A stretch of DNA of 64,000 bases from a virus. The number at the start of each line of letters is the position of its first letter. The first letter of the stretch is position 1. The notes under the pieces were generated by a model. The model saw only the letters and a program-made list of their open reading frames with translations, was not told the DNA's origin and did not search any database. Positions 40,316 through 49,327 of the stretch are shown here, in pieces. The DNA is taken from positions 64,001-128,000 of the IMG/VR virus record IMGVR_UViG_3300027509_000001, one strand, 5' to 3'. The translations under genes were made by a program, and so were the position numbers.

Positions 40316-41944
40316 TTATACTGTATCCAAACCGTCAATTTGAATAGTACCATAAAATTCAGGTCTTAATATCTTCTTAGCATATCTTGTCATTACGCCT
40401 TTACGTGGTGTAAAGTTGTCTGGATCAAGTACTAGAGGAGTCGTAATCAATGGAATATATGGAGCATATACTGCACCTGTTTCCAAATACTCAGAACCTC
40501 TGTATCCCATAAGAATTAAATTCTCTGTCATGTAAGGATTTTTATAAACAGTAAATCTGTTATTTAAAGCCCCTACCTTTCTAACACCCATTGCAAATTG
40601 TGACTTGTCACCATCTGTACTAGCTGCATAACCAGGAATTGATTCAATGATTGTAGCTACTTCTGGGCTAGTTACCATAAAGTTTGCACCACCTCTCATT
40701 GTCAATTTGTTAATTTGATTCGATACACTTTGCAATTTAGTACCTAACGTTTGGAACCATGTTCCTTGGTTATAAGCACTTGCATTTGCAGAAGTTTGTG
40801 AGAATTGTTTTGTCCCTGCATCATATTCAAAACCAATTTTTGCAGACCATCTGTTTGTAGTTTGCGCATTAGTAATTAACATGTCCAATAATTCAAAATC
40901 AATTTCCTGAGAAATATATTCACCTAACATTGCAGTTAATTCTGCTTCTGCATCAATTGAATGATATGCATTAATGTCTTGGCTAAATTCTGGAGTCCAG
41001 ATTGCTTTTAACTTTCTTGTCTTAGCAACAATAGTCTCTTGTCTCATTTGTAGATCTAAAGTAGGAATATCTAACGGATCTTCTCCAGTCTTTCCTTCTT
41101 CAAAATCACCTCTAGTAATATCTGTTGGTTGCTTGTGATAAGCTACGGTTGGAGTAGCTGCTGCCATGTTAGTAGCATTTGTTCCACTTTCTCCTACAAT
41201 AATAAATGTAATCTCAGTTTGGTCAGATGATACTCTAGTATACTGGCTCAATTGAGTTTTAATTAATGGATCTGTGATTGTAAACGCTCTTACACCTTCT
41301 AGGTCTGGAGTAGTTAAGTCTGCTACTGGAACAACTACTTTAAGTACTCTATCTGCGGTAATATCTGCGTCTAATAACGCTAATACTTCACTGTTGTATT
41401 GTAAATCAAATTCTTTAGTTGCTTGAACTGAAGTCGCTGAATCTACACTTGCTACAACATCTACATCGTTTACTGAATATCCAAATCTACCAACACCATA
41501 TAATCCACCAGTACCAACTGCATCTCCACGTCTTGCGTCTGTAACACCAAATACACTATCTTCTTGAGAGTCTCTAGCTGAGCCTGTTTTATAACCTGCT
41601 TGTCCAGTTGCGTATTTATGTTCTAGCCAGAATACTAAACCGTTAGGTAAGTTCATTGGTTGAGTAGAAACAAATTCTTTAGAAGATATACTTGAAAAGA
41701 TTCTTCTAATTAATGGTAATGCAATTCCTGCCCACTCTTCTGCGCCTTTTTCAGTTGAAGTTGAGTTTGCTTCATTTAAAATTTGACCTGCTTGATTTTC
41801 TAACAAGCGAGCCAATTGATTTGCTTCTGATTCATTTAAACCAGTTAACAATTTAGTTGGTGCCCATTTTTCTACCAACCTTTTCATTTCCGCTGCTCTA
41901 TCTGCTCTTTTATTTGCAGTCGGGAATAATGATTTAACGTTCAT
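40316..41944 (-). CDS. gp23: major capsid protein, gp23-like
   Basis: A 542-residue T4-type capsid protein. The N-terminal prodomain (about 58 residues) ends in AGQILNE-ANSTS, matching the expected prohead protease cut (T4 gp23 is cut after residue 65). The mature part has GIALPLIRRIFSSISSKEFV, HKYATGQAG, and RKLKAIWTPEFSQDINAYHS, followed by ELTAMLGEYISQEIDFELLD, then GVMTRYAKKILRPEFYGTIQ near the end. AAGGAAAATAAAC precedes ATG 41944, and a strong terminator follows. Confidence 0.95.
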   Translation of the reverse strand: MNVKSLFPTANKRADRAAEMKRLVEKWAPTKLLTGLNESEANQLARLLENQAGQILNEANSTSTEKGAEEWAGIALPLIRRIFSSISSKEFVSTQPMNLPNGLVFWLEHKYATGQAGYKTGSARDSQEDSVFGVTDARRGDAVGTGGLYGVGRFGYSVNDVDVVASVDSATSVQATKEFDLQYNSEVLALLDADITADRVLKVVVPVADLTTPDLEGVRAFTITDPLIKTQLSQYTRVSSDQTEITFIIVGESGTNATNMAAATPTVAYHKQPTDITRGDFEEGKTGEDPLDIPTLDLQMRQETIVAKTRKLKAIWTPEFSQDINAYHSIDAEAELTAMLGEYISQEIDFELLDMLITNAQTTNRWSAKIGFEYDAGTKQFSQTSANASAYNQGTWFQTLGTKLQSVSNQINKLTMRGGANFMVTSPEVATIIESIPGYAASTDGDKSQFAMGVRKVGALNNRFTVYKNPYMTENLILMGYRGSEYLETGAVYAPYIPLITTPLVLDPDNFTPRKGVMTRYAKKILRPEFYGTIQIDGLDTV

Positions 41945-41987
41945 GTTTATTTTCCTTGTAATCTTTTTTAATTAATAATGAATGATT

Positions 41988-42932
41988 TTATCCATTCAAT
42001 GGTGTAATACCAGCAATTTTCATCATTCTTTCTGAAACAATGTCTTTAACTGGGTCGGCTGTTTTAGCTCCAATGGCTTTTATATCCTGTGAAGCAGTTT
42101 CTGCTAATCTAGCTTTTGCTTTTGATCCAGAATTTTGTAATGTTTCTGCGATTGTTGCATATACTAATTTAGCATCTTTAACAGTAGAAGTTCTGTCAAA
42201 CGCTTCTAAAACTTTAAGTTTTGCTGATTCGCTTAATTCAAAATTCTTAATCAATTTATGTGAATACATTAATTTTGCATTTAGCAAGTTAACTTCCCCA
42301 TTAGTTTCTCTAAGAGTTTGAATTGCTTTATAAGCTTCTTTAAGGTCTGCTGTCATTTTCTCATTTGCTCTACTTTCGTTAGACTGAATGATTTGATAAG
42401 CTTCTTTAAGGTCTGCTTTTAATTCCGCAATTTCTTTTTTCATGTCTTCTTCAGTTTCATCCTCAACACTTTCATCAACATCTTCGCCTTTTTTCTTAGC
42501 GATTGCTTTTTTAAGTGCTGGTGGTAATTCACCTTCTTGCATGTCTTCTTCGTCTTCCATTTCCATTTCTTTAGTAACTTCAGAAATAATTTCATCTAAA
42601 TCGCTTTCAGTAATCTCTTTATCATCGTCCTTTAAATCGGATTCTAATTCAGCAATTACAGCTTCTAGATTTAAATCATCTTCATCTTCAGAAGATTCTT
42701 CTTTTAATTTTTCATCGTCACATCCCTCACCTTCTTTCATGTCACTTGCTGGAGTTGCGTCTTTACCGTCGTCCATATAGTCTTCGTCAGCCGCTTCTGT
42801 TGCTAGTTTTGCTTCGATCATTGTTTTAATCGTTGGTTGAAATGTTTCGTTGATTGTATCCATTGCATTTTTGTAAGCTGTTTCTTTTAAAAGTTTAGCT
42901 TCTGCAATAACATCTTTCAATAAGTTGTCCAT
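41988..42932 (-). CDS. gp22: prohead scaffold/core protein, gp22-like
   Basis: A 314-residue, very acidic, coiled-coil-rich protein placed immediately before the capsid gene, as T4 gp22. It starts MDNLLKDVIAEAKLL, has long Glu/Asp runs at residues about 50-170 and a helical C-terminal third ending ERMMKIAGITPLNG. Several I/L-x-E sites (VIAE-A, AVIAE-L) would allow degradation by the gp21-type protease. AAAGGAC lies upstream of ATG 42932. Confidence 0.88.
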   Translation of the reverse strand: MDNLLKDVIAEAKLLKETAYKNAMDTINETFQPTIKTMIEAKLATEAADEDYMDDGKDATPASDMKEGEGCDDEKLKEESSEDEDDLNLEAVIAELESDLKDDDKEITESDLDEIISEVTKEMEMEDEEDMQEGELPPALKKAIAKKKGEDVDESVEDETEEDMKKEIAELKADLKEAYQIIQSNESRANEKMTADLKEAYKAIQTLRETNGEVNLLNAKLMYSHKLIKNFELSESAKLKVLEAFDRTSTVKDAKLVYATIAETLQNSGSKAKARLAETASQDIKAIGAKTADPVKDIVSERMMKIAGITPLNG

Positions 42933-43030
42933 AACAAATATTGTCCTTTTGTATCTAAGATTATTTGAATCTTAATGTCTTATGTTTTAATTGAATTTAA
43001 ATAAGGATTTAGTATTGAGCACTAAATAAA

Positions 43031-43050
43031 CACATGTAGAAATTCATGTG
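43031..43050 (-). terminator. possible terminator hairpin after the bS21 homologue
   Basis: 6-bp stem CACATG/CATGTG with an 8-nt loop and TTTATTT downstream on the minus strand, in the 161-bp gap between the bS21-like and scaffold genes. That gap otherwise holds AT-rich sequence with no gene. Confidence 0.45.
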
Positions 43051-43093
43051 AGTTACCTATATATAGTAAGATTATATATAAAACAGTATAAAT

Positions 43094-43309
43094 CTAGGAA
43101 AATTGTTGGCGATATCTCGCTGATTCTACTGTTTTCCTACGCTTTACTGATTTTTTTGTAAAATGCCTATTTTCGAAAATTGTTTTTAATTTTCCAGATT
43201 TACTTACTTCTTCTTTCCATGTTTTTATGGCAAGTCGCAAATCTTTGTCTATAACTTTGGCACCTGTACCTTGGATTGTGCCTAAAAACTGTTTATCTTT
43301 TTTTCGCAT
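43094..43309 (-). CDS. ribosomal protein bS21 homologue
   Basis: A 71-residue basic protein. From about residue 22 the sequence LRLAIKTWKEEVSKSGKLK, then a basic segment, then FTKKSVKRRKTVESARYRQQ follows the bS21 pattern (A-L/I-K-x-F/W-K, K-S/T-G, F-x-K-x-S-V-x-x-R, A-x-Y-x-Q) and is closest in style to Bacteroidota bS21. bS21 sits on the 30S platform near the anti-Shine-Dalgarno sequence. It is encoded between prohead protease and scaffold genes, so it is probably made late. ATG 43309 has no Shine-Dalgarno. The N-terminal 20 residues are unlike cellular bS21. Confidence 0.7.
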   Translation of the reverse strand: MRKKDKQFLGTIQGTGAKVIDKDLRLAIKTWKEEVSKSGKLKTIFENRHFTKKSVKRRKTVESARYRQQFS

Positions 43310-43342
43310 ATAAAATATATATCTGAAATATTTGGATTTAAT

Positions 43343-44305
43343 TTATTTTTTTGTTAAAATGGCATTAATCGTTGTCATTATAGTTTGATAGTATCTAACT
43401 AGATTTCGAAAGTGGTAATCGATTTGTTTGCCATCATTATAATCTTTTATTGCGCTCGATAATTCATCTACTACGTTAATATATGTTGGAAGTAATTCTT
43501 TAGGACCTTTGCTCCAAGAAAAAAGTTCTGGGTTATCTAGCATATATTTAAAAGCCTTATCAGTTTGTGCCTTAAGGTTATGAACTTTTACAACATATTT
43601 TGCCAACTTAGGATCCATTTTACCTTTCCTCTTTTCTTTCTTCATTTGAGCAATTTTTTTGGCATAATTCAAATGCTTATCTCTTAAAATATCCCAATCA
43701 CTTCTTACAGAGTTTGCAAAATCTTTATTGTGCTCTTTAGAGACATTAACATCAGAATTTGATTTTATAACATACGCCGTGTATTTATTGGACATTAAAT
43801 CAGAATTTTTAATAACTGAAATCGATGATATTCCTGTTTTATTTGATTTTGCATTGCCTCTTCCAGTACTTACGTATACGTTATTCTGCTTTCCTATGCT
43901 TTTTCCTTTAGATGTACCATAACTATGCCTCGAACCAGACATATGGACATGCTTTCCACCTCTCATTATTCCCGCTATTTCTTTGTATCGTTCATCAACA
44001 AAAATGACCACATCTAATTTATTTTGAGTCATATGACTCTTGGCCTTGTCGCCTGGAATTATTAATATCATATCATCAGTTACATCCGATGATTTAATGC
44101 CCAATTTCGAGAGTCCATTGAACATATTAAATGCAGATCTTCGGTTCCAACCAGAATTTGCATCATTAGATGTATATACGTTGTATTTAGATATTTTTTG
44201 CATTTTAGATGATTTAAATGCTTCCTTTATTAAATACCTATTAATTGCTTCTTTTACAATTCTTTTAACTTGTGGTTTTGTATACGTTTTCATTTGCATT
44301 TGCAT
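43343..44305 (-). CDS. hypothetical head-operon protein
   Basis: A 320-residue basic protein between protease and bS21 genes. ATG 44305 overlaps the protease stop (TAATG), arguing for this start; the frame is open to 44338, and ATGs at 44299 and 44293 are alternatives. The N terminus (YTKPQVKRIVKEAINRYLIK, then EAF) is amphipathic helix. The middle contains DVVIFVDERYKEIAGIMRGG, then a Gly/Ser/Lys-rich segment with GSRHSYGTSKGKSIGKQ. The end is helical. It may be a prohead core or packaged protein; no family is recognised. Confidence 0.6.
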   Translation of the reverse strand: MQMQMKTYTKPQVKRIVKEAINRYLIKEAFKSSKMQKISKYNVYTSNDANSGWNRRSAFNMFNGLSKLGIKSSDVTDDMILIIPGDKAKSHMTQNKLDVVIFVDERYKEIAGIMRGGKHVHMSGSRHSYGTSKGKSIGKQNNVYVSTGRGNAKSNKTGISSISVIKNSDLMSNKYTAYVIKSNSDVNVSKEHNKDFANSVRSDWDILRDKHLNYAKKIAQMKKEKRKGKMDPKLAKYVVKVHNLKAQTDKAFKYMLDNPELFSWSKGPKELLPTYINVVDELSSAIKDYNDGKQIDYHFRNLVRYYQTIMTTINAILTKK

Positions 44306-44949
44306 TATTTTAAACAACAATTTCCTGCCAATTCGCAAATAATATCTCTAATTATTATTTCAGCATATTGTTCTTGTGTTAATTCATTTTTATTGACCGA
44401 TTCGCTTATAGGAGCTAAGAATGCTTGATGTGTAGATGGATTAGAAACAAAATCCCAACAAACCAAATTATAATCTTCTGATACTGCGACTGTTTCTTCG
44501 TCTACTTGTGTTACCGATCCCATTCCCCTTGAACTTATACCAACTGTCAAACCAGCTAATATTAATTCCTTTAATATATTTCCAGAAGGCGTATTCAATA
44601 TTTCGACAGTTCCAACAACATCATTTCCTTCCCACCATATTTTTCTTATTACGTGCGATACGTTTCTGAAATTTACTACACTTGAATCTGGATGATCTAA
44701 TTCTCCATATGCTCTATTTTCTGCTATAAAAACCTTTTCATAGTTTTTAACTTCTCTTTCTAAAATATTTCTTGGATAAATTCGTTTATTTTGATTCTTA
44801 GCTTCAGCTCTTTGTAATACTCCAGTTACTAATAAACTACCACCATTCTTTTTGATAGATTCTTCTAGCCTAGTTCTGACTTGTGATGGATTTAAACCCT
44901 TTATTTCATTAATAAGAAATGGCTGAGATGTTAATATTGGTTGTTTCAT
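44305..44949 (-). CDS. gp21: prohead protease, gp21-like
   Basis: This serine protease of the herpesvirus-assemblin fold matures the prohead by cutting scaffold, capsid and internal proteins after short I/L-x-Glu motifs. The 214-residue protein has KRIYPRNILEREV, the catalytic His in GELDHPDS (His86), then GISSRGMGSV with Ser140, and a DYNLVCWDFVSNPSTHQAFL motif. It starts 1 nt after the 144-residue gene. Its target sites are visible in this window: ILNE-A in the capsid protein and the NE-A/S/V leaders of the small proteins. Confidence 0.92.
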   Translation of the reverse strand: MKQPILTSQPFLINEIKGLNPSQVRTRLEESIKKNGGSLLVTGVLQRAEAKNQNKRIYPRNILEREVKNYEKVFIAENRAYGELDHPDSSVVNFRNVSHVIRKIWWEGNDVVGTVEILNTPSGNILKELILAGLTVGISSRGMGSVTQVDEETVAVSEDYNLVCWDFVSNPSTHQAFLAPISESVNKNELTQEQYAEIIIRDIICELAGNCCLK

Positions 44950-45383
44950 TATTTCATTTGCCTTAATTGTTTGCTAATGGTAAGCAACCTCTTTTCTATT
45001 TTTGTAAATTTATCAAATGTTCCTTTCCAGTAAAATACGTCTTGTTTACTATTCGATTTTAATTTCAAACAATGTTTTAACGCTCTTTCCATTGAAATTA
45101 AATCTGAATTTATTTCTTTGATTTTAATATTAATTGTTTGTCGATCGTTTTTTGTCGGGTCATTGGTAAAATCTTTATATGTAGCTTCCGACATAAGCGA
45201 AGGATCTACTTTATTCATTGTCCTAATAAACATCTCTTCCATCTTATCTTCATAAGGTGTAGATTCTTTGCTAGGCTCTGTTTCCTCATCGCTAAAGGCT
45301 TTTTTACTAGATTCGAAGTCATTATTGCCCGTGTCATTATTTTCTAGTAACAAGGCATCTATTTGATTAAATAACTTGTTCAT
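44949..45383 (-). CDS. hypothetical head-operon protein
   Basis: A 144-residue protein: acidic N-terminal half (LLLENNDTGNNDFESSKKAF) and a helical basic C-terminal half (LISMERALKHCLKLKSNSKQ, KRLLTISKQLRQMK). Overlaps the upstream gene by 4 bp and touches the protease start. The T4 position would be that of small prohead core proteins (gp67/gp68), but sequence similarity is not visible. Confidence 0.6.
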   Translation of the reverse strand: MNKLFNQIDALLLENNDTGNNDFESSKKAFSDEETEPSKESTPYEDKMEEMFIRTMNKVDPSLMSEATYKDFTNDPTKNDRQTINIKIKEINSDLISMERALKHCLKLKSNSKQDVFYWKGTFDKFTKIEKRLLTISKQLRQMK

Positions 45384-46210
45384 TTATTACTTTTTAAAAC
45401 ATCCAACAATTCATAATATTTTAACATTGACGAAACATGATTTTCTTTAATAATATTACTTGTCAGAATTAATTTTGTCATAGACGATATTTCGTTTAAT
45501 TTAATTTCTAACGATTTATTTTTCGAGGTATCAATTTTATCAATATTATTTTTAATATTAGCGACTTCACTATAAATATATTCTTTAAAAGAAGTAGACT
45601 GGGTGTTTTCGTTTATATATTTACTAAGTAGAGTTTTTTGCTTAGTATTTAGATTTTTATATTTGTTATTAAATTTTTCAATTAATAACTTTAACGCAAT
45701 TTTCTTGACTGCTGGATCTTGACTTTCCCAAAGTTGGTCTGATTTTTCATCTCCCGAAGTAGTATTTTTTATTTGTTCCACTAAAGTTGCATGGCATTCT
45801 GCATATAATACTGGGGCTTTACTGCTATTATTTTCAAATAGTTTATATATATTGCCCAATTTTTTATATGAAGATATTCTATTACTAAAGAAGGAATCGT
45901 CGTAATTCTCTTTAATTTCTTTAATTAAGTTGTACTTCTCATGGCTTAATTTTCTATTATTAATTGTAGCTCTTTCCGCTAAAACAATATCGATTAGCTT
46001 TCCTACTGCATTATGGGCTAAATTGGTAGTTTCTGCTAATGCCTTGTACAAACTTAATTCTTTATGCAATAATGTATTCTTATTAAAATACTTTTTAATA
46101 AAATTGGCGCTGTGGGCTGTTTTATTTTCTACAACATCTGTCACTAATTGTCTAGACAATAGTTCAAATATTAATCCAGTATTTTTATACTTAGAGTTTT
46201 TTAATTTCAT
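45380..46210 (-). CDS. hypothetical head-operon protein
   Basis: A 276-residue, Lys/Asn/Leu-rich helical protein (MKLKNSKYKNTGLIFELLSR at the start). It lies between portal and protease and overlaps the next gene by 4 bp, indicating coupled translation. By position it may be a prohead core component. No conserved motif is recognised. Confidence 0.62.
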   Translation of the reverse strand: MKLKNSKYKNTGLIFELLSRQLVTDVVENKTAHSANFIKKYFNKNTLLHKELSLYKALAETTNLAHNAVGKLIDIVLAERATINNRKLSHEKYNLIKEIKENYDDSFFSNRISSYKKLGNIYKLFENNSSKAPVLYAECHATLVEQIKNTTSGDEKSDQLWESQDPAVKKIALKLLIEKFNNKYKNLNTKQKTLLSKYINENTQSTSFKEYIYSEVANIKNNIDKIDTSKNKSLEIKLNEISSMTKLILTSNIIKENHVSSMLKYYELLDVLKSNK

Positions 46211-46244
46211 GTATTACCGATTCCTGTTTAAAGAAAGTATAATA

Positions 46245-49200
46245 TTATATATCAGTGTCGTCGGATAAAACCAAAGATTCTTCATTTAACATACTTATTC
46301 CATGCAAATCTTTTAATGGAGTTTCAGTAATAAATGTAGATTTAATTGCATTTGATTTTGCAGATACGTATGTTTGTGGTATCGATTTAATGGCTTCCTT
46401 TTTCATTTTCAATCCACGTTGTAGTGTTTTGGAACCATCTGGATCTTCTCCGTTTATATCGTCTTGCTTTCTTCCAAATTTAGTTTTTTTAGTTGGACGT
46501 CCTGGATTATCTTCTCTTTTATCTCCTTTGTATAAATTCTTAATATTACTCGGATCGTGGGGTTTTGCCAATTTATCTACATCTCCTTTTTGAGCGTCCT
46601 TTTTTGCTTCTTCGTTTTCTTTATTCTCTTGACCCTGAGTCCAGGCTGCATATGCCATGTCGTGTGGTGTTCCGAAGGATCTACCTGTTTTTTCTGGATC
46701 ATTCCCTTCGGCTTCAATTTGCGCTTCTCTAAATCCGCGTTTAAGATCTTCTATTACTGCACTTTCTTCTTTTTCAATTTCTTCTGGATCCAGACTAAAT
46801 AAGTTAGTATAGACATATTCTCTAGAGAATAATTTACTTTCTAACATTTGGGTTACTAATGACATTTTCTCATTAAGCATATCTATTTTCTGTCTTTCAT
46901 AGATTATGCTAGGCGGGGTTAATGATATAGTAAAACTTAATAAATCTTCGTCTTTAAATCCTTGAGTATATAAATGTACATATGCCATCTTATATAACTC
47001 TCCAACAATCACTTTTTGAATTCTTTCTACTGTTCTAGCGAACCTAATATCTTCTGCTGCGAGAACTGAATTATGTATTATAACTCCAGCTGACGTTCCG
47101 AAGTTATGATATTTGTCAACAGTTATATCGCATGTATCAATTGAATTCGACTGCCATTCAACTCTAACCACTTTATGATTTAAATATCTTGGCTCGTATT
47201 TTCTGTAATTTTGCATAAATGCTTTATTCTCTAATGCCAATGGCATGCAATTGAATATGAATTCAATTTTATCTACATTTAAATAATTCCATAATTTATT
47301 TAATACATTTCGAGTAATTCCTAATGATTTCTCTAAATGAGAAAATGAATTACAAGATTCGGCTGTTTCAATTAATTGTTTATAGCTTATATTTTTATAC
47401 TTTGATTTACTTGGAGTTTGGTACGACTCCGGATGATTTTTCTGATATTCAATTCTACATGACGATGTGCAAAATCGTGTTATATCTTTACGATAATGAT
47501 GAATTTGGTAGTTAATTGAACAATTATCACATGTAGAAAATAGATCCGGTTTTTTATTGGCTGGTCCGTTGTCTTTTACCCATTGACCAAGTTTAGGACC
47601 AGATATCTTTCCACCGATTAATCCACCCATTCTACAATGTATCTTCTTTAATGGAGATTTATTATATGCGATCATGTTTGGATTTTTCTGCATATCAGCA
47701 GCATGAGTGGCATGAAATTGTCTATGCTCCCAAAAAGACATTGTACCATCTAAATTTTCTGGATTGTTGTTTCTGCCATTGTAATCAATATGGTGGAGTA
47801 CATTTGTTCCCTCCTTTATATTAAATTGATCTCCTACAATTCGATGTACTAATTTATATTTTCCATCGCATGGTTGATAAACTGTCGTGTAATGGTCTTT
47901 ATAACCGCCATTACTTAGATATAAGGGCATCAATGATAGATTTGGAGTTAAGTTTTGCGCTTCTACCCAAAGTCCATCACGGGTAAGGAATTTGTGGTCT
48001 GGTGTACATTCTATAAACTTATCATTATCTAACCAAACCTTTACAGTTTGAGTATTCATTCTAGTGAAGCCAGCCCATGTTATTTTGCCCGCTTTAATTG
48101 TATTATCTGATTCGTCAAGTGAGTAAGTGTAGTTAATTATTCCATTTTTATAATCTTCAATTAACTCTCGTACCGTTTTAGTTTCTCCACTAATTAACGG
48201 TATTTCAGTATCCGGGCTTATACATTTCCCTTCCACATCGGCATCGTATCCGAGGTATGCTTTTGGTATTTTAAGATACGCCATCATTTTATTTCGAAGA
48301 TACTCAATATCGGTTATTGCACCATCATTACTTAATCCATCTAATGTATTTATTTCTGTACTCGATTTTCCACCTCTAACCGGCAAATAAAAATCTTCCA
48401 TTGCATTCATTAGATTATATCTTAAGTTATACGATCCATCGTCATTAACATGTGGTATTTTTTTATTAGCATTAATTATTTCTTCGATGTGAGAGTCTAC
48501 TTCTTCTGGTGGAATAAGCCCTACGTCAATCTTAAATACCCTTCGTTCTGGCGCTCTCATTATTCTATGTAATAACATTGCATCTTCCATTAATAATAAC
48601 TGCTTAAATGTTTTCCTAGAACCTTCTACCATTGATTTACCATAAGGCAAATAATTAGTATCACTTAATAATCTAAAATGTGAAACTTCGTATCTTTCAA
48701 AAATATTTTTATTTAACTGAGTATATCCTTCGCCCTCATACACAAATACAGTTCGCAGATCTTCTCCGTGATTCTCTCTTCTTCTCATTAAAGATGGATG
48801 GACTGGTAACGCATCCACTAATCCAACTTTTGGTTGAACATCATGCAATAAAAACATGTCTCCGTTTTTACATAAAGCTCTTGCCCAATGCCATAAATTA
48901 AATTCAATATTAAGTACGTCGTAAAATAAGTTATTGAGTATTTTCTTTATATTTTCATTCTTAGTAGTAATACTCAATAATTCCCCATGAACATTCTTAG
49001 TAGTGGATTCATCTGCATATACATCTAATGCACCAGATAGAATTGCATCAGAGTCCATTAATTCATAATCAGAATACAATTGCATTCTAACTGCCTCTAT
49101 ATGCTCTTGAGTAGAATTTATAGAAGACCATCCAGATTGATTGTATGCTTTTCTTAAGCGTCGATATCTACTATATCGGGTTTGCTTATTACCGACAGCC

Positions 49201-49301
49201 TGTGTTTTGTCTAGGTCAATAAGTTTTAATCGATTTCCAGATGTCTTTGTTAATACAAGTTTTCTAGAAAACAAATTTATTAAAGTGTCGCGTAATGCCA
49301 T
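46245..49301 (-). CDS. gp20: portal vertex protein, gp20-like, interrupted by an intein
   Basis: Dodecameric portal through which DNA enters the head and leaves into the tail. The extein begins with NLFSRKLVLTKTSG and has SGWSSINSTQEHIEAVRMQL, YDLMDSDAI-like YELMDSDAILSGALDVYADE, LLLMEDAMLLHRIMRAPERR, VFKIDVGLIPPEEVDSHIEE and NKMMAYLKIPKAYLGYDADV; after the intein it resumes SVLAAEDIRFARTVERIQKV. Removing the 385-residue intein gives 633 residues (T4 gp20 is 524), with an extended charged C terminus. It follows the terminase gene by 26 nt. Confidence 0.93.
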   Translation of the reverse strand: MALRDTLINLFSRKLVLTKTSGNRLKLIDLDKTQAVGNKQTRYSRYRRLRKAYNQSGWSSINSTQEHIEAVRMQLYSDYELMDSDAILSGALDVYADESTTKNVHGELLSITTKNENIKKILNNLFYDVLNIEFNLWHWARALCKNGDMFLLHDVQPKVGLVDALPVHPSLMRRRENHGEDLRTVFVYEGEGYTQLNKNIFERYEVSHFRLLSDTNYLPYGKSMVEGSRKTFKQLLLMEDAMLLHRIMRAPERRVFKIDVGLIPPEEVDSHIEEIINANKKIPHVNDDGSYNLRYNLMNAMEDFYLPVRGGKSSTEINTLDGLSNDGAITDIEYLRNKMMAYLKIPKAYLGYDADVEGKCISPDTEIPLISGETKTVRELIEDYKNGIINYTYSLDESDNTIKAGKITWAGFTRMNTQTVKVWLDNDKFIECTPDHKFLTRDGLWVEAQNLTPNLSLMPLYLSNGGYKDHYTTVYQPCDGKYKLVHRIVGDQFNIKEGTNVLHHIDYNGRNNNPENLDGTMSFWEHRQFHATHAADMQKNPNMIAYNKSPLKKIHCRMGGLIGGKISGPKLGQWVKDNGPANKKPDLFSTCDNCSINYQIHHYRKDITRFCTSSCRIEYQKNHPESYQTPSKSKYKNISYKQLIETAESCNSFSHLEKSLGITRNVLNKLWNYLNVDKIEFIFNCMPLALENKAFMQNYRKYEPRYLNHKVVRVEWQSNSIDTCDITVDKYHNFGTSAGVIIHNSVLAAEDIRFARTVERIQKVIVGELYKMAYVHLYTQGFKDEDLLSFTISLTPPSIIYERQKIDMLNEKMSLVTQMLESKLFSREYVYTNLFSLDPEEIEKEESAVIEDLKRGFREAQIEAEGNDPEKTGRSFGTPHDMAYAAWTQGQENKENEEAKKDAQKGDVDKLAKPHDPSNIKNLYKGDKREDNPGRPTKKTKFGRKQDDINGEDPDGSKTLQRGLKMKKEAIKSIPQTYVSAKSNAIKSTFITETPLKDLHGISMLNEESLVLSDDTDI
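47070..48224 (-). other. intein in the portal protein with HNH homing endonuclease
   Basis: 385 codons from Cys360 (CISPDTEIPLISGETKTV) to His-Asn before Ser+1. Splicing blocks: Cys1, ECTPDHKFLTRDG (block B), and VDKYHNFGTSAGVIIHN (block F/G). The endonuclease is of the HNH type: VLHHIDYNGRNNNPENLDGT, then EHRQFHATHA. A Cys-rich zinc-finger-like segment follows (FSTCDNCSINYQ with FCTSSCR). It appears complete and potentially mobile. Confidence 0.92.
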
Positions 49302-49327
49302 AGATTAATGTTTCTTTTATACTATAA

